A stretch of DNA of 64,000 nucleotides from Mangrovimicrobium sp048323675 (GTDB lineage: Bacteria; Pseudomonadota; Gammaproteobacteria; Pseudomonadales; Halieaceae): assembly GCF_048323675.1 (NCBI RefSeq), contig NZ_JBLWFK010000004.1:496001-560000 (forward strand). Direction: 5' to 3'. The translations under genes were made by a program, and so were the position numbers. The notes below the pieces were generated by a model. That model was not told where the DNA came from, made no database searches, and saw only the letters and a list, made by a program, of their open reading frames with translations. Below, in pieces: positions 1-8,521 of the stretch (the first letter of the stretch is position 1; each line of letters starts with the position of its first letter).

Positions 1-178
1 CGCGGGTTCCGACGGACTGCACTGGCGACTGCGGCTGCGCGCCGGGACCGATTGCGACCAGCTGGCGGGCGAGGTTTCACAGTGCGTGCTGCAGGCCGGA
101 GCCCGGCTTTACGGGCTGAGCCCGCAGCAGGCGCACCTGGAAGACATTTTCCGCGAGGTCATCGGCGATGGACACTAG
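1..178 (+). CDS. ABC transporter ATP-binding protein, C-terminal end (partial)
   Basis: The frame open from the left edge ends at a TAG at 176-178 and gives about 58 residues finishing in QAHLEDIFREVIGDGH. That ending resembles the last helix of GldA/NatA-type ABC ATPases, where an LED.F motif is common. The catalytic part lies outside the window. The stop overlaps the ATG of the permease gene at 168, so the two are translationally coupled and this is very probably the ATPase that powers that permease. Family assignment rests mostly on context. Confidence 0.7.
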   Translation, partial: AGSDGLHWRLRLRAGTDCDQLAGEVSQCVLQAGARLYGLSPQQAHLEDIFREVIGDGH

Positions 179-2984
179 GCCCGCCGCCCGCCGGGTGGCG
201 CGCAAGGAACTCGGCATCTTCTTCGCTTCACCCGCGGCCTGGTTGTTCCTCGGGACTTTTGCCGGCGTATCCCTGTTCGCCGTGTTCTGGGTCGAATCCT
301 TCTTCGCCCGCAACGTGGCCGACGCCCGCCCGCTGTTCCAGTGGATGCCGCTGCTGCTGGTCTTCCTGTGCAGCGCCCTCAGTATGCGCAGCTGGAGCGA
401 GGAGCGGCGCAGTGGCACCCTCGAACACCTGCTGGTCCAGCCCACCCCGCTGTGGCGTATCGTACTCGGCAAGTTCTACGCCTGCCTGGCCCTGCTGAGC
501 CTGGCACTGGTGTGTACCCTGCCCCTGCCAGTGACCGTGGCGCTGGTCGCCAACCTCGACTGGGGGCCGGTGTTCGCCGGTTACCTGGCCAGTATTCTGC
601 TGGGCGCAGCCTACCTGAGTATTGGCATGTGGGTGTCGGCGCGCACCGATAACTCCATCGTCGCCCTGATCGGCAGCGTGACACTGTGCGGGCTGTTCTA
701 CCTCGTCGGCAGCGACCTGTTCACCAATTTTTTCCCCAGCGCGCAAGCGGAACTGCTGCGCGAGCTGGGCAGCGGTTCACGCTTCGACAGCATCACCCGC
801 GGGGTGATCGACATTCGTGACCTGTTCTATTATCTGAGCCTGTGCTGCGCCTTCCTCGGCCTCACCATCTACCGCCTGGAGCGGGAGGGCTGGGCGCGGT
901 TTGCCACCACGCCACGCCAGCGCCACTGGCGCGTCGGCATCGTCCTGGTACTGGCCAACCTGCTGGTGGCCAACCTGTGGCTGGCAAAGGTACCGGGACT
1001 GCGCCAGGACATTACCGAGGGCCGCATCTATTCGCTCTCCGACACCAGCCGCGAACTGCTCGGGCAACTGCGCGAGCCGCTGTTGATCCGCGGCTATTTC
1101 AGCGCCCGCAACCACTCCCTGCTGGCGCCGCTGGAGCCCCAGCTGAAAGACCTGATCGAGGAATATGCGACAGCCGCCCACGGCAACGTGCGGGTGGAAT
1201 TTGTCGACCCGGCCGGGAACCCGGAGCTGGAACAGGAAGCCCTGCAGCGTTTCGGCATGCACCCCACCCCGATCCAGGTTGCCGACCGGCACCAGACCTC
1301 ACTGGTCAATGCCTGGTTCCATGTGCTGGTGGAGTACGCCACCGAGTTCCGGGTACTGGGATTCAGCGACCTGATAGAGGTTCGCACGGCCACCAACGGC
1401 CGACCGGAGGTTCTGCTGCGCAATCCGGAATTCGATATCACCAGCGCCATTCGCGATGTGATGCACGACTACCGCTCCGGCGGCGACCTGTTCGCCGGCA
1501 TCCAGGACCCGGTCGAATTTATCGGCTATATCTCCGCCGACGGGAAACTTCCCCAACGCCTGCGCGACTATCGCGACGTGATCGAAAAAACCCTGGCCGA
1601 TGCGGTGGCTGCGTCTGCCGGCAAACTGAGTTTCCGCCTGCTGCAGCCCGAGGATGGCGATGGCGCGCTGGCGCAAAAGCTCGAGCAGGACTGGGGCTTT
1701 ACCCCGCTGCATGACCCCGATACGGACACCCCGTTTTTCTTCTACCTGACCCTGGCGGATTCGCGCCAGGTGGTGCGACTGCCGGGAGAGGGCTTTGACC
1801 CGGCCAATTTCCGCCTGGTGCTCGACGCCGGGTTGCGACGCTTTGCCCACGGATTCACCCGCAGCGTGGCCCTGGTCGCACCGCGCACACGTCCGGAGCT
1901 GGCGCGCCTCAATCTCGGCGGCCCCGGTTTTGCCCGGCTGCGCGAGGCCATATCCCGGGACTACACCCTGATCGAGGAAAGGCTCGACGATGGCAGCGTC
2001 AGCCCCGAGGCGGACGTGCTGGTCCTTGCAGCACCGGAAAACCTCGATGAAGTCGCCGTTTATGCCGTCGACCAGTTCCTCATGCGCGGCGGCACGGTGA
2101 TCCTCGCCACGTCCCCCTGGACAGTTACCCCCGGCGAACAGGGCCTGGAGCTGCATGGGTACAACAGCGGGTTGCGGGATTGGCTGGCGCACAACGGTGT
2201 CGGGATCGGCAAGGGTCTGGTCATGGACAGCCGCCAGGCGAGATTCCCGGCCCCGGTACAGCGCGCCCAGAGTGACAGCGCCGCGGACAACCTGAAAATC
2301 ATCGACTATCCGTTTTTCGTCGACGTGCGCGACGACGGACTCAGCGAGCACCCGATCAGCCGAAACCTGCCCCATGTGACCGTGGCCTGGCCCTCTCCGC
2401 TGGAAGTCCAGCACCTGCCCCAGCGCCGGGTAACTCCCCTGCTGTTCTCCAGTGCGGATGCCGGGGTCAGCCAGCAGCCGGAAGTGGCCGCGCGCGAGAA
2501 CAGCAGCTGGCAGATTCCCGAACCCCGCGCCAGGCAGGTGCTGGGGGTTTCGATTCACGGGGTGTTCGACTCGGCTTTCCAGGCTCCGCCCCTCGCCCTG
2601 GCGCGGCACATCGACGGCCGCCTGCCCCAGGCCTTCGTGCGCCGCTCGCCGGAATCCGCGCGGCTGATTGTCTACCCCTCCAACGATATCTTCAGTGACC
2701 GGGTGCTCAGCGCGCTGGTGCAGGCCACCGGCACCCAGTACCTCGGGCCGATAGCCCTGTTCAGCAACACCCTCGACTGGGCGCTGCGCGACCAGCGCTT
2801 CCTGCCAATTCGCGCACGGGCGCACTTCAACCGCACGCTGCCGCCGATGACAGAAAAGATGCGCCTGGGACTGGAACTGTTCAACTACGGCGCCGCGCTG
2901 GGCTGGCTGCTGCTGCTGGCACTGCTGGGTTGGCTGTTGCGGCGTCACCGCAGGACCTGGCTGCGGCGGGAGCTGGGGCTGTGA
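168..2984 (+). CDS. Fused ABC-2 permease / GldG-like auxiliary protein
   Basis: This 938-residue inner-membrane protein looks like a fusion of the GldF and GldG families. Residues 1-240 carry an ABC-2-type permease domain with about six membrane segments and the typical EERRSGTLEHLL loop. A further membrane segment near residue 265 leads into a large periplasmic region like the ABC-transporter auxiliary domain of GldG (ITEGRIYSLSDTSRELL, then FVDPAGNPE). A last membrane helix sits near residues 905-925 and ends in a basic tail. The ATG at 168 overlaps the upstream ATPase stop. With the ATPase and the following DUF4340 protein it forms a cassette of unknown substrate; in Bacteroidetes the related proteins serve gliding, which is not implied here. 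Confidence 0.85.
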   Translation: MDTRPAARRVARKELGIFFASPAAWLFLGTFAGVSLFAVFWVESFFARNVADARPLFQWMPLLLVFLCSALSMRSWSEERRSGTLEHLLVQPTPLWRIVLGKFYACLALLSLALVCTLPLPVTVALVANLDWGPVFAGYLASILLGAAYLSIGMWVSARTDNSIVALIGSVTLCGLFYLVGSDLFTNFFPSAQAELLRELGSGSRFDSITRGVIDIRDLFYYLSLCCAFLGLTIYRLEREGWARFATTPRQRHWRVGIVLVLANLLVANLWLAKVPGLRQDITEGRIYSLSDTSRELLGQLREPLLIRGYFSARNHSLLAPLEPQLKDLIEEYATAAHGNVRVEFVDPAGNPELEQEALQRFGMHPTPIQVADRHQTSLVNAWFHVLVEYATEFRVLGFSDLIEVRTATNGRPEVLLRNPEFDITSAIRDVMHDYRSGGDLFAGIQDPVEFIGYISADGKLPQRLRDYRDVIEKTLADAVAASAGKLSFRLLQPEDGDGALAQKLEQDWGFTPLHDPDTDTPFFFYLTLADSRQVVRLPGEGFDPANFRLVLDAGLRRFAHGFTRSVALVAPRTRPELARLNLGGPGFARLREAISRDYTLIEERLDDGSVSPEADVLVLAAPENLDEVAVYAVDQFLMRGGTVILATSPWTVTPGEQGLELHGYNSGLRDWLAHNGVGIGKGLVMDSRQARFPAPVQRAQSDSAADNLKIIDYPFFVDVRDDGLSEHPISRNLPHVTVAWPSPLEVQHLPQRRVTPLLFSSADAGVSQQPEVAARENSSWQIPEPRARQVLGVSIHGVFDSAFQAPPLALARHIDGRLPQAFVRRSPESARLIVYPSNDIFSDRVLSALVQATGTQYLGPIALFSNTLDWALRDQRFLPIRARAHFNRTLPPMTEKMRLGLELFNYGAALGWLLLLALLGWLLRRHRRTWLRRELGL

Positions 2985-3871
2985 ACCGGCCCGGCATTTT
3001 CCTGCTGACGCTGTTGCTGTTCCAGCTGGGCCTGCTTGGCTGGCTGCTGCGCAGTGCGGGCAACGCGGATGGCAATACCATCCCCCTGCTGGTGCAAACC
3101 GGCACCTATGTGGTGGATACCCTGCGTATCGAAGACAGCGCGGGTGACAGCGCGATGCTCCACAAGGGCGCCAACGGCTGGATGCTGCCGCAGCTGAACG
3201 GCCTCCCCGCTGACAGCGAGCGTGTCGAAGCGCTGCTGAAAACCCTGACGGCAACCGATGCCGGCTGGGCCATCGCCCACAGCAGCGCCGCCCGGCAGCG
3301 CTTTGAAGTGGCCTCCTACCGTTTCCAGCGCAAGATCACCCTGGTCGCCCAGGGCCGGGAACTGGGCAGCGTCTATATCGGCTCCTCCCCGGGCTTTCGC
3401 CGGCTCTACGCACGCAGCGCCCACAAAAACCCGATCTACAGCATCCCGCTCAACCGCCACGAAATCCCGGCCCACGACGATGGCTGGCTACTGCCGTCGC
3501 TACTGCAGGTGCGAGCCCCGGTCGCGATCAGTTCCGACGGTTACAGCCTGCGGCACAGCAATGGCCAGTGGCTGGACGGCAACGGGAACCGGGTAGCGGA
3601 GGAGCAGATCGAGGCACTGCAACACGCCCTGCGGGACCTGCGTGCAGAGGGGCTGGCGCCGCAACAGCTCGCCGACAGCCTGCAACCCGCCCAGGCGGAA
3701 CTGATTCTCGGCATCGAATCCCTGGGCGGCAACTTCACCCTGGAGTTCTACCTGCACGAGGGGCAGCACTACCTGCGCAGCAGTCGCTACCCCTTCCTGT
3801 TCCGTTTGCCCGGTTTTATCTACGAGCGGATCCGTGGACTCGACAGCCTGATCCTCACAGGCGCAGAATAG
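2981..3871 (+). CDS. DUF4340 domain protein, membrane-anchored
   Basis: A 296-residue protein starting at a GTG whose bases overlap the TGA of the permease (GTGA), which decides the start. It has one N-terminal membrane segment (FLLTLLLFQLGLLGWLL) and a periplasmic remainder with the DUF4340 look: a repeated beta pattern, LLKTLTATDAGWAIAHS and an RLYARSAHKNPIYSIP stretch. DUF4340 proteins regularly follow GldG-like permeases, and the tight coupling supports a shared complex. No catalytic motif is visible; a structural or substrate-capturing role is inference. Confidence 0.75.
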   Translation: MNRPGIFLLTLLLFQLGLLGWLLRSAGNADGNTIPLLVQTGTYVVDTLRIEDSAGDSAMLHKGANGWMLPQLNGLPADSERVEALLKTLTATDAGWAIAHSSAARQRFEVASYRFQRKITLVAQGRELGSVYIGSSPGFRRLYARSAHKNPIYSIPLNRHEIPAHDDGWLLPSLLQVRAPVAISSDGYSLRHSNGQWLDGNGNRVAEEQIEALQHALRDLRAEGLAPQQLADSLQPAQAELILGIESLGGNFTLEFYLHEGQHYLRSSRYPFLFRLPGFIYERIRGLDSLILTGAE

Positions 3872-3894
3872 GGCCAAACACAGGAGAAGCAGCG

Positions 3895-4077
3895 ATGCGA
3901 TTACTGGGCATGATTCTCGCCCTCGGTGCAATCGGCTGGTTGCTGTATACCGCCGCCGGCGGCGAGGATGCCGAGACCGCCATTCCGGAAGGTTACCAGC
4001 AGTCGCTGGAAAAGGCGCAGGGCGTACAGGACATTGTCAACCAGGCCGGCGTCCTGAAGGAAGAGGATACCTACTAG
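3895..4077 (+). CDS. Small membrane-anchored protein of unknown function
   Basis: A 60-residue reading frame with a good ribosome-binding site (AGGAGAAG, about 7 bases upstream of the ATG). The N-terminus is a single hydrophobic helix (residues 2-19), followed by a short acidic soluble tail ending EEDTY. It lies 23 bases after the DUF4340 gene on the same strand, so it is probably the last gene of the ABC cassette. I do not recognise a family. The binding site, position and clean signal-like helix make it likely to be real. Confidence 0.6.
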   Translation: MRLLGMILALGAIGWLLYTAAGGEDAETAIPEGYQQSLEKAQGVQDIVNQAGVLKEEDTY

Positions 4078-4110
4078 TAGTAGCGGGTAGGTGCGGGTAG
4101 TAGCTGGCGC

Positions 4111-5103
4111 TCAGGAGATTGCGTGCAGTTGCGCGGCATTCTCCGCCACCTCCCCGGGGCCGTTGAGATGCTTCATCAGCAGCCCGCGCATCCACTGGTG
4201 GGGGGCGCTGCGCGAGGTCCGGGTGTGCCGCATCAGGGACATTTTGCCGCGGTTGCTGCTGTGGGTATTGCGAATCATGCGCTGCAGTTCCATGGGCAAT
4301 TCGCGGCCGGTAATCAGCTCGCTGTACAGGCCCGAGGCTTCGAATCCCGCATTCGCCACCAGCAGGCTGTCCGTCCGCGCCAGCACCCCGACCGCCGAGG
4401 CAAACTGGGTGGTTTCCAGGGCGATGGTGCGGTGCACGCCGTACTGTCCGAGCACATCGTCCACCATAGAGGTGTTTTCACGGGTTAGCCGGGGCAGGTA
4501 CAGGCGCAGGTGCGGGTAGTCGAGAAAGTCCTGCAGGCCGATCGCCCCCTTTTCCGCCAGGGGATGATCCCGGCGCATGTAGCAACGCGGTGCCAGTGTG
4601 GTTATGGGTTCCGCGTGAATATCGCGGCAGGTTTCCAGCGCCACGAACGCGGCAAAATCCACTTCGCCCTTTTTCAGCATCTCCTGGTAGTCGGGCGTGA
4701 TCTCCGCGGCGATAACCTGCACATTGGGGGCGCTCACGTACAATTCCGCGATCAGGCCGGGCAGCAGAGCTTCACAGAGAATGGGCGGTAGCAGTAGTTT
4801 GAAGGTACCGGAATAGGTGGCGGGGTCAAAATCTGCATCACCCAGCACCCGCTCCACAGTCTCCAGCAGCCGGGGCAGTTCCAGCGCCAGTTCCTCGGCC
4901 CGCGGGGTGGGCACCAGGCCGTGGGCAGTGCGGGTAAAAAGCTCATCCTCGAAGGCGTCGCGCAGTTTCTGCAAGGTCTTGCTCAGCGCGGGCTGGCTCA
5001 CCGCAAGACGCTCCGCAGCCCGCGTCACGTTGCGTTCCTCGAGCAGAATCTGCAGTGCGACCAGCAGGTTCAGATCGGTACGAATCAGTTTCTTCGAGAT
5101 CAT
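4111..5103 (-). CDS. LysR-family transcriptional regulator
   Basis: A 330-residue protein with the LysR winged helix at residues 5-65 (LNLLVALQILLEERNVTRAAERLAVSQPALSKTL..., shortened here to its key parts: NVTRAAERL, SQPALSK and RDAFEDELFTRT), then the usual two-lobed effector-binding domain. The N-terminal spelling DLNLL..L is typical of the NodD/LeuO-like branch. It points away from the DUF4136 lipoprotein gene across a 238-base gap, which may hold its binding site, but I could not pick a clear T-N11-A operator. It stands alone and no metabolic gene beside it reveals an effector. Confidence 0.9.
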   Translation of the reverse strand: MISKKLIRTDLNLLVALQILLEERNVTRAAERLAVSQPALSKTLQKLRDAFEDELFTRTAHGLVPTPRAEELALELPRLLETVERVLGDADFDPATYSGTFKLLLPPILCEALLPGLIAELYVSAPNVQVIAAEITPDYQEMLKKGEVDFAAFVALETCRDIHAEPITTLAPRCYMRRDHPLAEKGAIGLQDFLDYPHLRLYLPRLTRENTSMVDDVLGQYGVHRTIALETTQFASAVGVLARTDSLLVANAGFEASGLYSELITGRELPMELQRMIRNTHSSNRGKMSLMRHTRTSRSAPHQWMRGLLMKHLNGPGEVAENAAQLHAIS

Positions 5104-5341
5104 TCACTTCCCCCGGAAACAGCGATAACCGCCTGTTGTAGTCGGATGCTAGCAAAGACTAGTCAAATACCGGAACAAAAACTGCCCTTTTTGCCAGTTA
5201 GTGGCCGCGATCCGCATCGATCTGCGAGTATGAGGCCGTTAAAATGTCGCCGCCGGAAACTCCGCGCCCTCGATACATGGCCGGAAGTCCCCTGCCCTGC
5301 TACCCTTTGATTCATCGCAATATCACTTGCCGAGGCATAAT

Positions 5342-5923
5342 ATGCGCAAACTTTCCGCCTTTTTCACCCCCTGGCTCTTGCTCCTGCTGACCGCCTGCAG
5401 CGGTATCGAGACCCAGCCCGCCGACACGGCGACGTTTGCCGCAGGTTCCTACAAGTACTACAAGTGGCGCAATGAGCCCCTGCGCAATACCAGTAATTCA
5501 GGCGATTCCTTCTACCTGGTAGACCGCATCCTGCGCGAGGAAGTTGACGCGGCGCTGGCGGAAAAGGGCTACCTGCTGGATCCGGCGCGCGCGCAATTCA
5601 GCGTGGGTTACGTGCAGGGCCCCGGATTTCTCGAAGGCGTGAGCAGCCAGGACGCCTGGGGCGGTATCGACCCGATCCCTTCGGCCCGCCCCAACCGGCA
5701 GGTCAACCAGGCGATGGTCGATAACGCCAATGCCCTCTCGGGCGTGCATGAAACCCAGAACATCGCGCTGCAACTGGACGACACCGCCACCCAGACCGAA
5801 GTCTGGCATGTCCTGATAACCAAGATCGTGGAAAACGCCAACGAAACCGACGTGAAAAAGCTGACTGACGTCATCCACCAGGGCATTCGCGAGGGCCTGA
5901 AAACCCTGCCCGATGCCGACTAG
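5342..5923 (+). CDS. DUF4136 family lipoprotein
   Basis: A 193-residue exported lipoprotein. The signal peptide ends in the lipobox LTAC with Cys19 as the acylation site. The mature part has the DUF4136 pattern: an early F..G.YKYYKW stretch, a paired beta/alpha segment LREEVDAALAEKGYLLDP, and a late VWHVLITKIVENA region. An in-frame TTG lies 15 bases upstream, but the ATG is preferred because GAGG precedes it and the signal peptide then begins MRK. The 3' end overlaps that of the convergent dehydrogenase by 4 bases. A second DUF4136 lipoprotein sits at 58079-58645. Confidence 0.85.
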   Translation: MRKLSAFFTPWLLLLLTACSGIETQPADTATFAAGSYKYYKWRNEPLRNTSNSGDSFYLVDRILREEVDAALAEKGYLLDPARAQFSVGYVQGPGFLEGVSSQDAWGGIDPIPSARPNRQVNQAMVDNANALSGVHETQNIALQLDDTATQTEVWHVLITKIVENANETDVKKLTDVIHQGIREGLKTLPDAD

Positions 5924-6894
5924 TCCCGGTAGACCCCGGGGTTGGCGCAGTGCGGCATGCGCTGCCCGGCCAGCGCCGCCAGCGCATTAGCCACGGCCAT
6001 ATCCGCCATCCGCGCGCGGGTCTTCAGGGTGGCGCTGCCAATGTGCGGCGCCAGCACGACATTCGGCGCCATCAGCAGGGGATTGTCAGCGTCCACCGGC
6101 TCGCGCTCGTAGACATCGATCCCCGCCGCCGCCAGCCGGCCGTCCGCCAGCGCCGCCGCCAGCGCGGCTTCATCCAGCACGCCCCCGCGTGCCGTGTTCA
6201 CCACGATCGCCCCGGGTTTCATGCGCGCGATTCTCGCCGCGTTCAGCAGGTGGTGGGTATCCGCGGTCAGGGCCACGTGCAGGGAGACAAAATCACTCAG
6301 ACCGAGCAGTTCGTCGAGATCGACCATCTCCACCCCCGGGACCTCGCGCGGCGTGCGATTCCAGGCCAGCACCCGCATACCGAAACCCTGTGCCCGCCGC
6401 GCCACCGCCTGGCCGATCTCGCCCAGTCCGACCAGGCCGAGGGTCGCCCCGCCGACGTCCGTGCCGACGAAGAATTCCGGCGCCCAGGCCTGCTGTGGGG
6501 ACCACCTGCCAGCGCGCACGAAAGCATCGGCTTCCGCCACCCGGCGCGCCGCTGCCAGCATCAGTGCAAAGGCGGTATCCGCCGTGGTTTCCACCAGCAC
6601 ACCCGGCGTGTGGCCCAGGGGAATTCCGCGCGCGGTGAGGGCGGCCACGTCGACATGATCGACGCCCACCGACATACTGGAGACGAATTCCAGCTGGCGC
6701 ATGGACTCAATGAAGCCCGCATCAATCCGGTCCGTGAGCAGGCAGATCAGGCCCCGGCAGCCGCTGGCGGCCTCGCGCAGAGCAGCGGGCCCGATCAGGC
6801 CCGGTCCCGGCCAGACCTCGAATTCACAGTGCTCACCGAGGTGACGGAAGCCTTCGCCGGGCAGCGTGTGGCTGACGAATATGCGCCGGCTCAT
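5920..6894 (-). CDS. D-isomer-specific 2-hydroxyacid dehydrogenase
   Basis: A 324-residue NAD(P)-dependent oxidoreductase of the glyoxylate/hydroxypyruvate reductase (GhrB-like) group. The Rossmann motif GLVGLGEIGQAVARR lies near residue 145. The catalytic set is visible: Arg in NTARGGVLDEAAL, Glu in DVYEREP and His in APHIGSATL. The ATG at 6894 overlaps the TGA of the HIT gene (ATGA), which decides the start over longer in-frame options that lack conserved sequence. It is co-transcribed downstream of the HIT gene. The exact substrate cannot be read from sequence. Confidence 0.88.
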   Translation of the reverse strand: MSRRIFVSHTLPGEGFRHLGEHCEFEVWPGPGLIGPAALREAASGCRGLICLLTDRIDAGFIESMRQLEFVSSMSVGVDHVDVAALTARGIPLGHTPGVLVETTADTAFALMLAAARRVAEADAFVRAGRWSPQQAWAPEFFVGTDVGGATLGLVGLGEIGQAVARRAQGFGMRVLAWNRTPREVPGVEMVDLDELLGLSDFVSLHVALTADTHHLLNAARIARMKPGAIVVNTARGGVLDEAALAAALADGRLAAAGIDVYEREPVDADNPLLMAPNVVLAPHIGSATLKTRARMADMAVANALAALAGQRMPHCANPGVYRD

Positions 6895-7337
6895 CCCGCC
6901 CGGTCCGGCAGCGCAGCGGCCTGCAGCCCGGCCATGCGCACCAGCAGTTCCTGCCACTCGCCGAGGGTTGTCAGGGAGTAGTCCTCCCCCGGCGGCAGGT
7001 TGCCCCAGATGGGCTGCGGCCAACAGGGGTCGTCCTGGGCACGGCCGACGATGTGCAAATGCATCTGCGGCACCTGGTTGCCGAGGCCGGCAAAATTGAC
7101 CTTGGCATAGCCGAGCGCCGACTTGACCAGATCGGAGAGCGCCGCGCAGTCAGCCAGTACCGCGTTGCGGTGGTCCTCCGGCAGGTCGAGAAAATCCGTC
7201 AGCCGGGTTTCCGGCACGAGGATCAGCCAGGGCAGGCTGGCGTTGCGGTGCAACAGTACAGCCCCCGTCGGCATCTGCCCGAGGTAGTGGGCATCCGCCA
7301 GCAGCTGGGGATGAATATCAGACTTGTCCATTGCCAT
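6891..7337 (-). CDS. HIT-family (histidine triad) protein
   Basis: A 148-residue HIT protein, a small nucleotide hydrolase/transferase family. The signature is VPQMHLHIVGR near residues 89-99: two of the three triad histidines are present and the third place is Val, so this is a variant triad. Conserved flanks include LLHRNASLPWLILVP early and AQDDPCWPQPIWG after the motif. An alternative start is the Met at residue 3. The stop overlaps the dehydrogenase start. No partner gene reveals the nucleotide substrate. Confidence 0.85.
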   Translation of the reverse strand: MAMDKSDIHPQLLADAHYLGQMPTGAVLLHRNASLPWLILVPETRLTDFLDLPEDHRNAVLADCAALSDLVKSALGYAKVNFAGLGNQVPQMHLHIVGRAQDDPCWPQPIWGNLPPGEDYSLTTLGEWQELLVRMAGLQAAALPDRAG

Positions 7338-7382
7338 GCTCCATGGTGAACGCCGGGGCTACCTGTTACTTTAGTCCGGCTA

Positions 7383-7946
7383 TCAGTGTCCCTGCCAGCG
7401 CTGCACCCGGTCGACCGTGATGCCAAACAACTCGAGGGTCCGCCCCACGGTCTGGGTAACCAGCGCATCGATGGAGTCCGGACGCGTATAGAAGGCCGGC
7501 ACCGGCGGCGCGATCACCGCGCCCATTTCAGAGAGCTGGGTCATGCTGCGCAGGTGCCCGGTGTGCAGGGGCGTCTCCCGCACCATCAGCACCAGCCGGC
7601 GGCGCTCCTTGAGCACGACATCCGCCGCCCGGGTCAGCAGGGTCGAGGTCACGCCGGTGGCGATCTCCGACATGCTGCGGATGGAACAGGGCGCCACCAG
7701 CATGCCCAAGGTGGGGAAGGAGCCGCTGGCGATGGTGGCGCCTACATCCTTGATCGGGTGAAACTCGCTGGCCAGTGACTTGAGGGCACCCAGCGGCATA
7801 TCCAGCTCGTGGTGCAGGGTCAGCTCGGCGGACTTGCTCATCACCAGGTGGGTTTCCACGCCCAGTTCGCGCAGGATTTCCAGGGCGCGCACGCCGTAGA
7901 TAATGCCGGAGGCGCCGCTGATGCCGACAATGATTCGCTGCTGCAT
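7383..7946 (-). CDS. ubiX: UbiX flavin prenyltransferase
   Basis: A 187-residue protein of the UbiX/Pad1 family, which attaches a dimethylallyl group to FMN to make the prenylated cofactor used by UbiD-type decarboxylases. Visible signatures are the N-terminal nucleotide-binding GISGASGIIYGVRALEIL, the SGSFPTLGMLVAPCSIRSMSEIA block, and the late RETPLHTGHLRSMTQLSEMGA segment with its conserved Arg and His. Length and layout match the family. The UbiD partner is not in this window. It is the first gene after the palindrome-rich gap, so its promoter lies around 7947-8000. Confidence 0.95.
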   Translation of the reverse strand: MQQRIIVGISGASGIIYGVRALEILRELGVETHLVMSKSAELTLHHELDMPLGALKSLASEFHPIKDVGATIASGSFPTLGMLVAPCSIRSMSEIATGVTSTLLTRAADVVLKERRRLVLMVRETPLHTGHLRSMTQLSEMGAVIAPPVPAFYTRPDSIDALVTQTVGRTLELFGITVDRVQRWQGH

Positions 7947-8112
7947 TGGATGGTGCTGTCCGGGTGGTATGTGTGGTGGACTCTAGCAAAAATATGGCGG
8001 GATCGCTTGAAATTACGCTGTTGTCTATTGTGCCGTACTCAAGCTATTCCGTTGATCTCGTGCCCTTGGTTGGCGGGTCCACAAGCTCTGGAGTACTAGC
8101 GCCGAGCGCGAT

Positions 8113-8212
8113 CCGGCATATCCCCGCTGGAACACGCCAAAAAGTGCACGTCCGTGTGCAGGCTCGGGTGGCGACGTCCTGTCGCCACACGGTTCCAGCG
8201 GGGATATGCCGG
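8113..8212. repeat. Structured hairpin element, copy 1
   Basis: Two perfect 21-base arms (8113-8133 and 8192-8212; CCGGCATATCCCC.. paired with ..GGGGATATGCCGG) enclose a 58-base core. The core begins CGCCAAAAAG and contains two small hairpins, each presenting the motif ACGTCC(n)TGT in its loop: TGCAC/GTGCA around 8146-8159 and GTGGCGAC/GTCGCCAC at 8168-8188. The 33 bases at 8135-8167 differ from 51349-51381 at only two places, yet the outer arms of the two copies are unrelated. The strand of action is unknown. Confidence 0.75.
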
Positions 8213-8363
8213 CTCACACTCTACCTGTGGCGCAGAATTCGAAGAACGGCACTGCGTAGAACGAAGAGTAAAACCAGAGTAATTGTATTTACTCGTACCA
8301 AAAGGCTGGAGGTTTATTTCTGGAACGAAGGAACAGAATTCTGAGTTCGCTGCATACGAGAGA

Positions 8364-8431
8364 CTCAGTTCCGTACTGCCCCCACGGTGAGTTAAAGCGC
8401 TCTCGAGCCGTGGGGGCAGTACGGAACTGAG
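8364..8431. repeat. 24-base perfect inverted repeat
   Basis: The left arm 8364-8387 (CTCAGTTCCGTACTGCC...) is an exact reverse complement of the right arm 8408-8431, with a 20-base loop. Pairing continues outward for three more bases after one mismatch. There is no T-tract on either side, so it does not look like an ordinary terminator. Its loop does not match the core of the 8113-8212 element. A stem this long and perfect is unlikely by chance and may be a recent inverted duplication or the remnant of a small element. Confidence 0.75.
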
Positions 8432-8457
8432 GCTCCATCGAGCACGCAAAAGCACGA

Positions 8458-8499
8458 CAAAAAAGCCGGGTTGCCTCGAAAAAACAGGGCAGACCCGGC
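8458..8499 (-). terminator. Rho-independent terminator of the zinc-receptor gene
   Basis: On the minus strand a GCCGGGT...ACCCGGC stem (8465-8499 on plus), with an inner TGCC/GGCA pairing, is followed by six T. It lies 22 bases beyond the stop codon of the TonB receptor at 8522. Confidence 0.7.
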
Positions 8500-8521
8500 A
8501 CTCGAACCTCTCACATGGCGC

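Larger units (their letters stand above)
7947..8521. other. 575-base gene-free, palindrome-rich region
   Basis: I find no convincing gene between ubiX and the zinc-receptor gene; the few open frames are short and lack binding sites or protein-like composition. The segment has lower GC than its surroundings. It holds three separate secondary-structure elements: a 21-base perfect inverted repeat around a structured core (8113-8212), a 24-base perfect inverted repeat (8364-8431), and the receptor terminator (8458-8499). A weak extra hairpin GAGTAA/TTACTC lies at 8277-8294. The density of palindromes suggests accumulated small mobile or structured elements rather than regulation of ubiX alone. 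Confidence 0.7.

Noticed and set aside
1299..3254. 651-codon minus-strand open frame opposite the permease
   Set aside because: Shadow of a GC-rich gene; low-complexity Arg/Gln/Ala composition and no signal, domain or binding site.
5104..5341. LysR operator between the regulator and the DUF4136 gene
   Set aside because: No convincing T-N11-A palindrome stood out from the background.
8113..8212. Integron attC site or IS200/IS605 end
   Set aside because: No attC core sites (GTTRRRY), no integrase or transposase, and no REP-type GTAG beside the stem.
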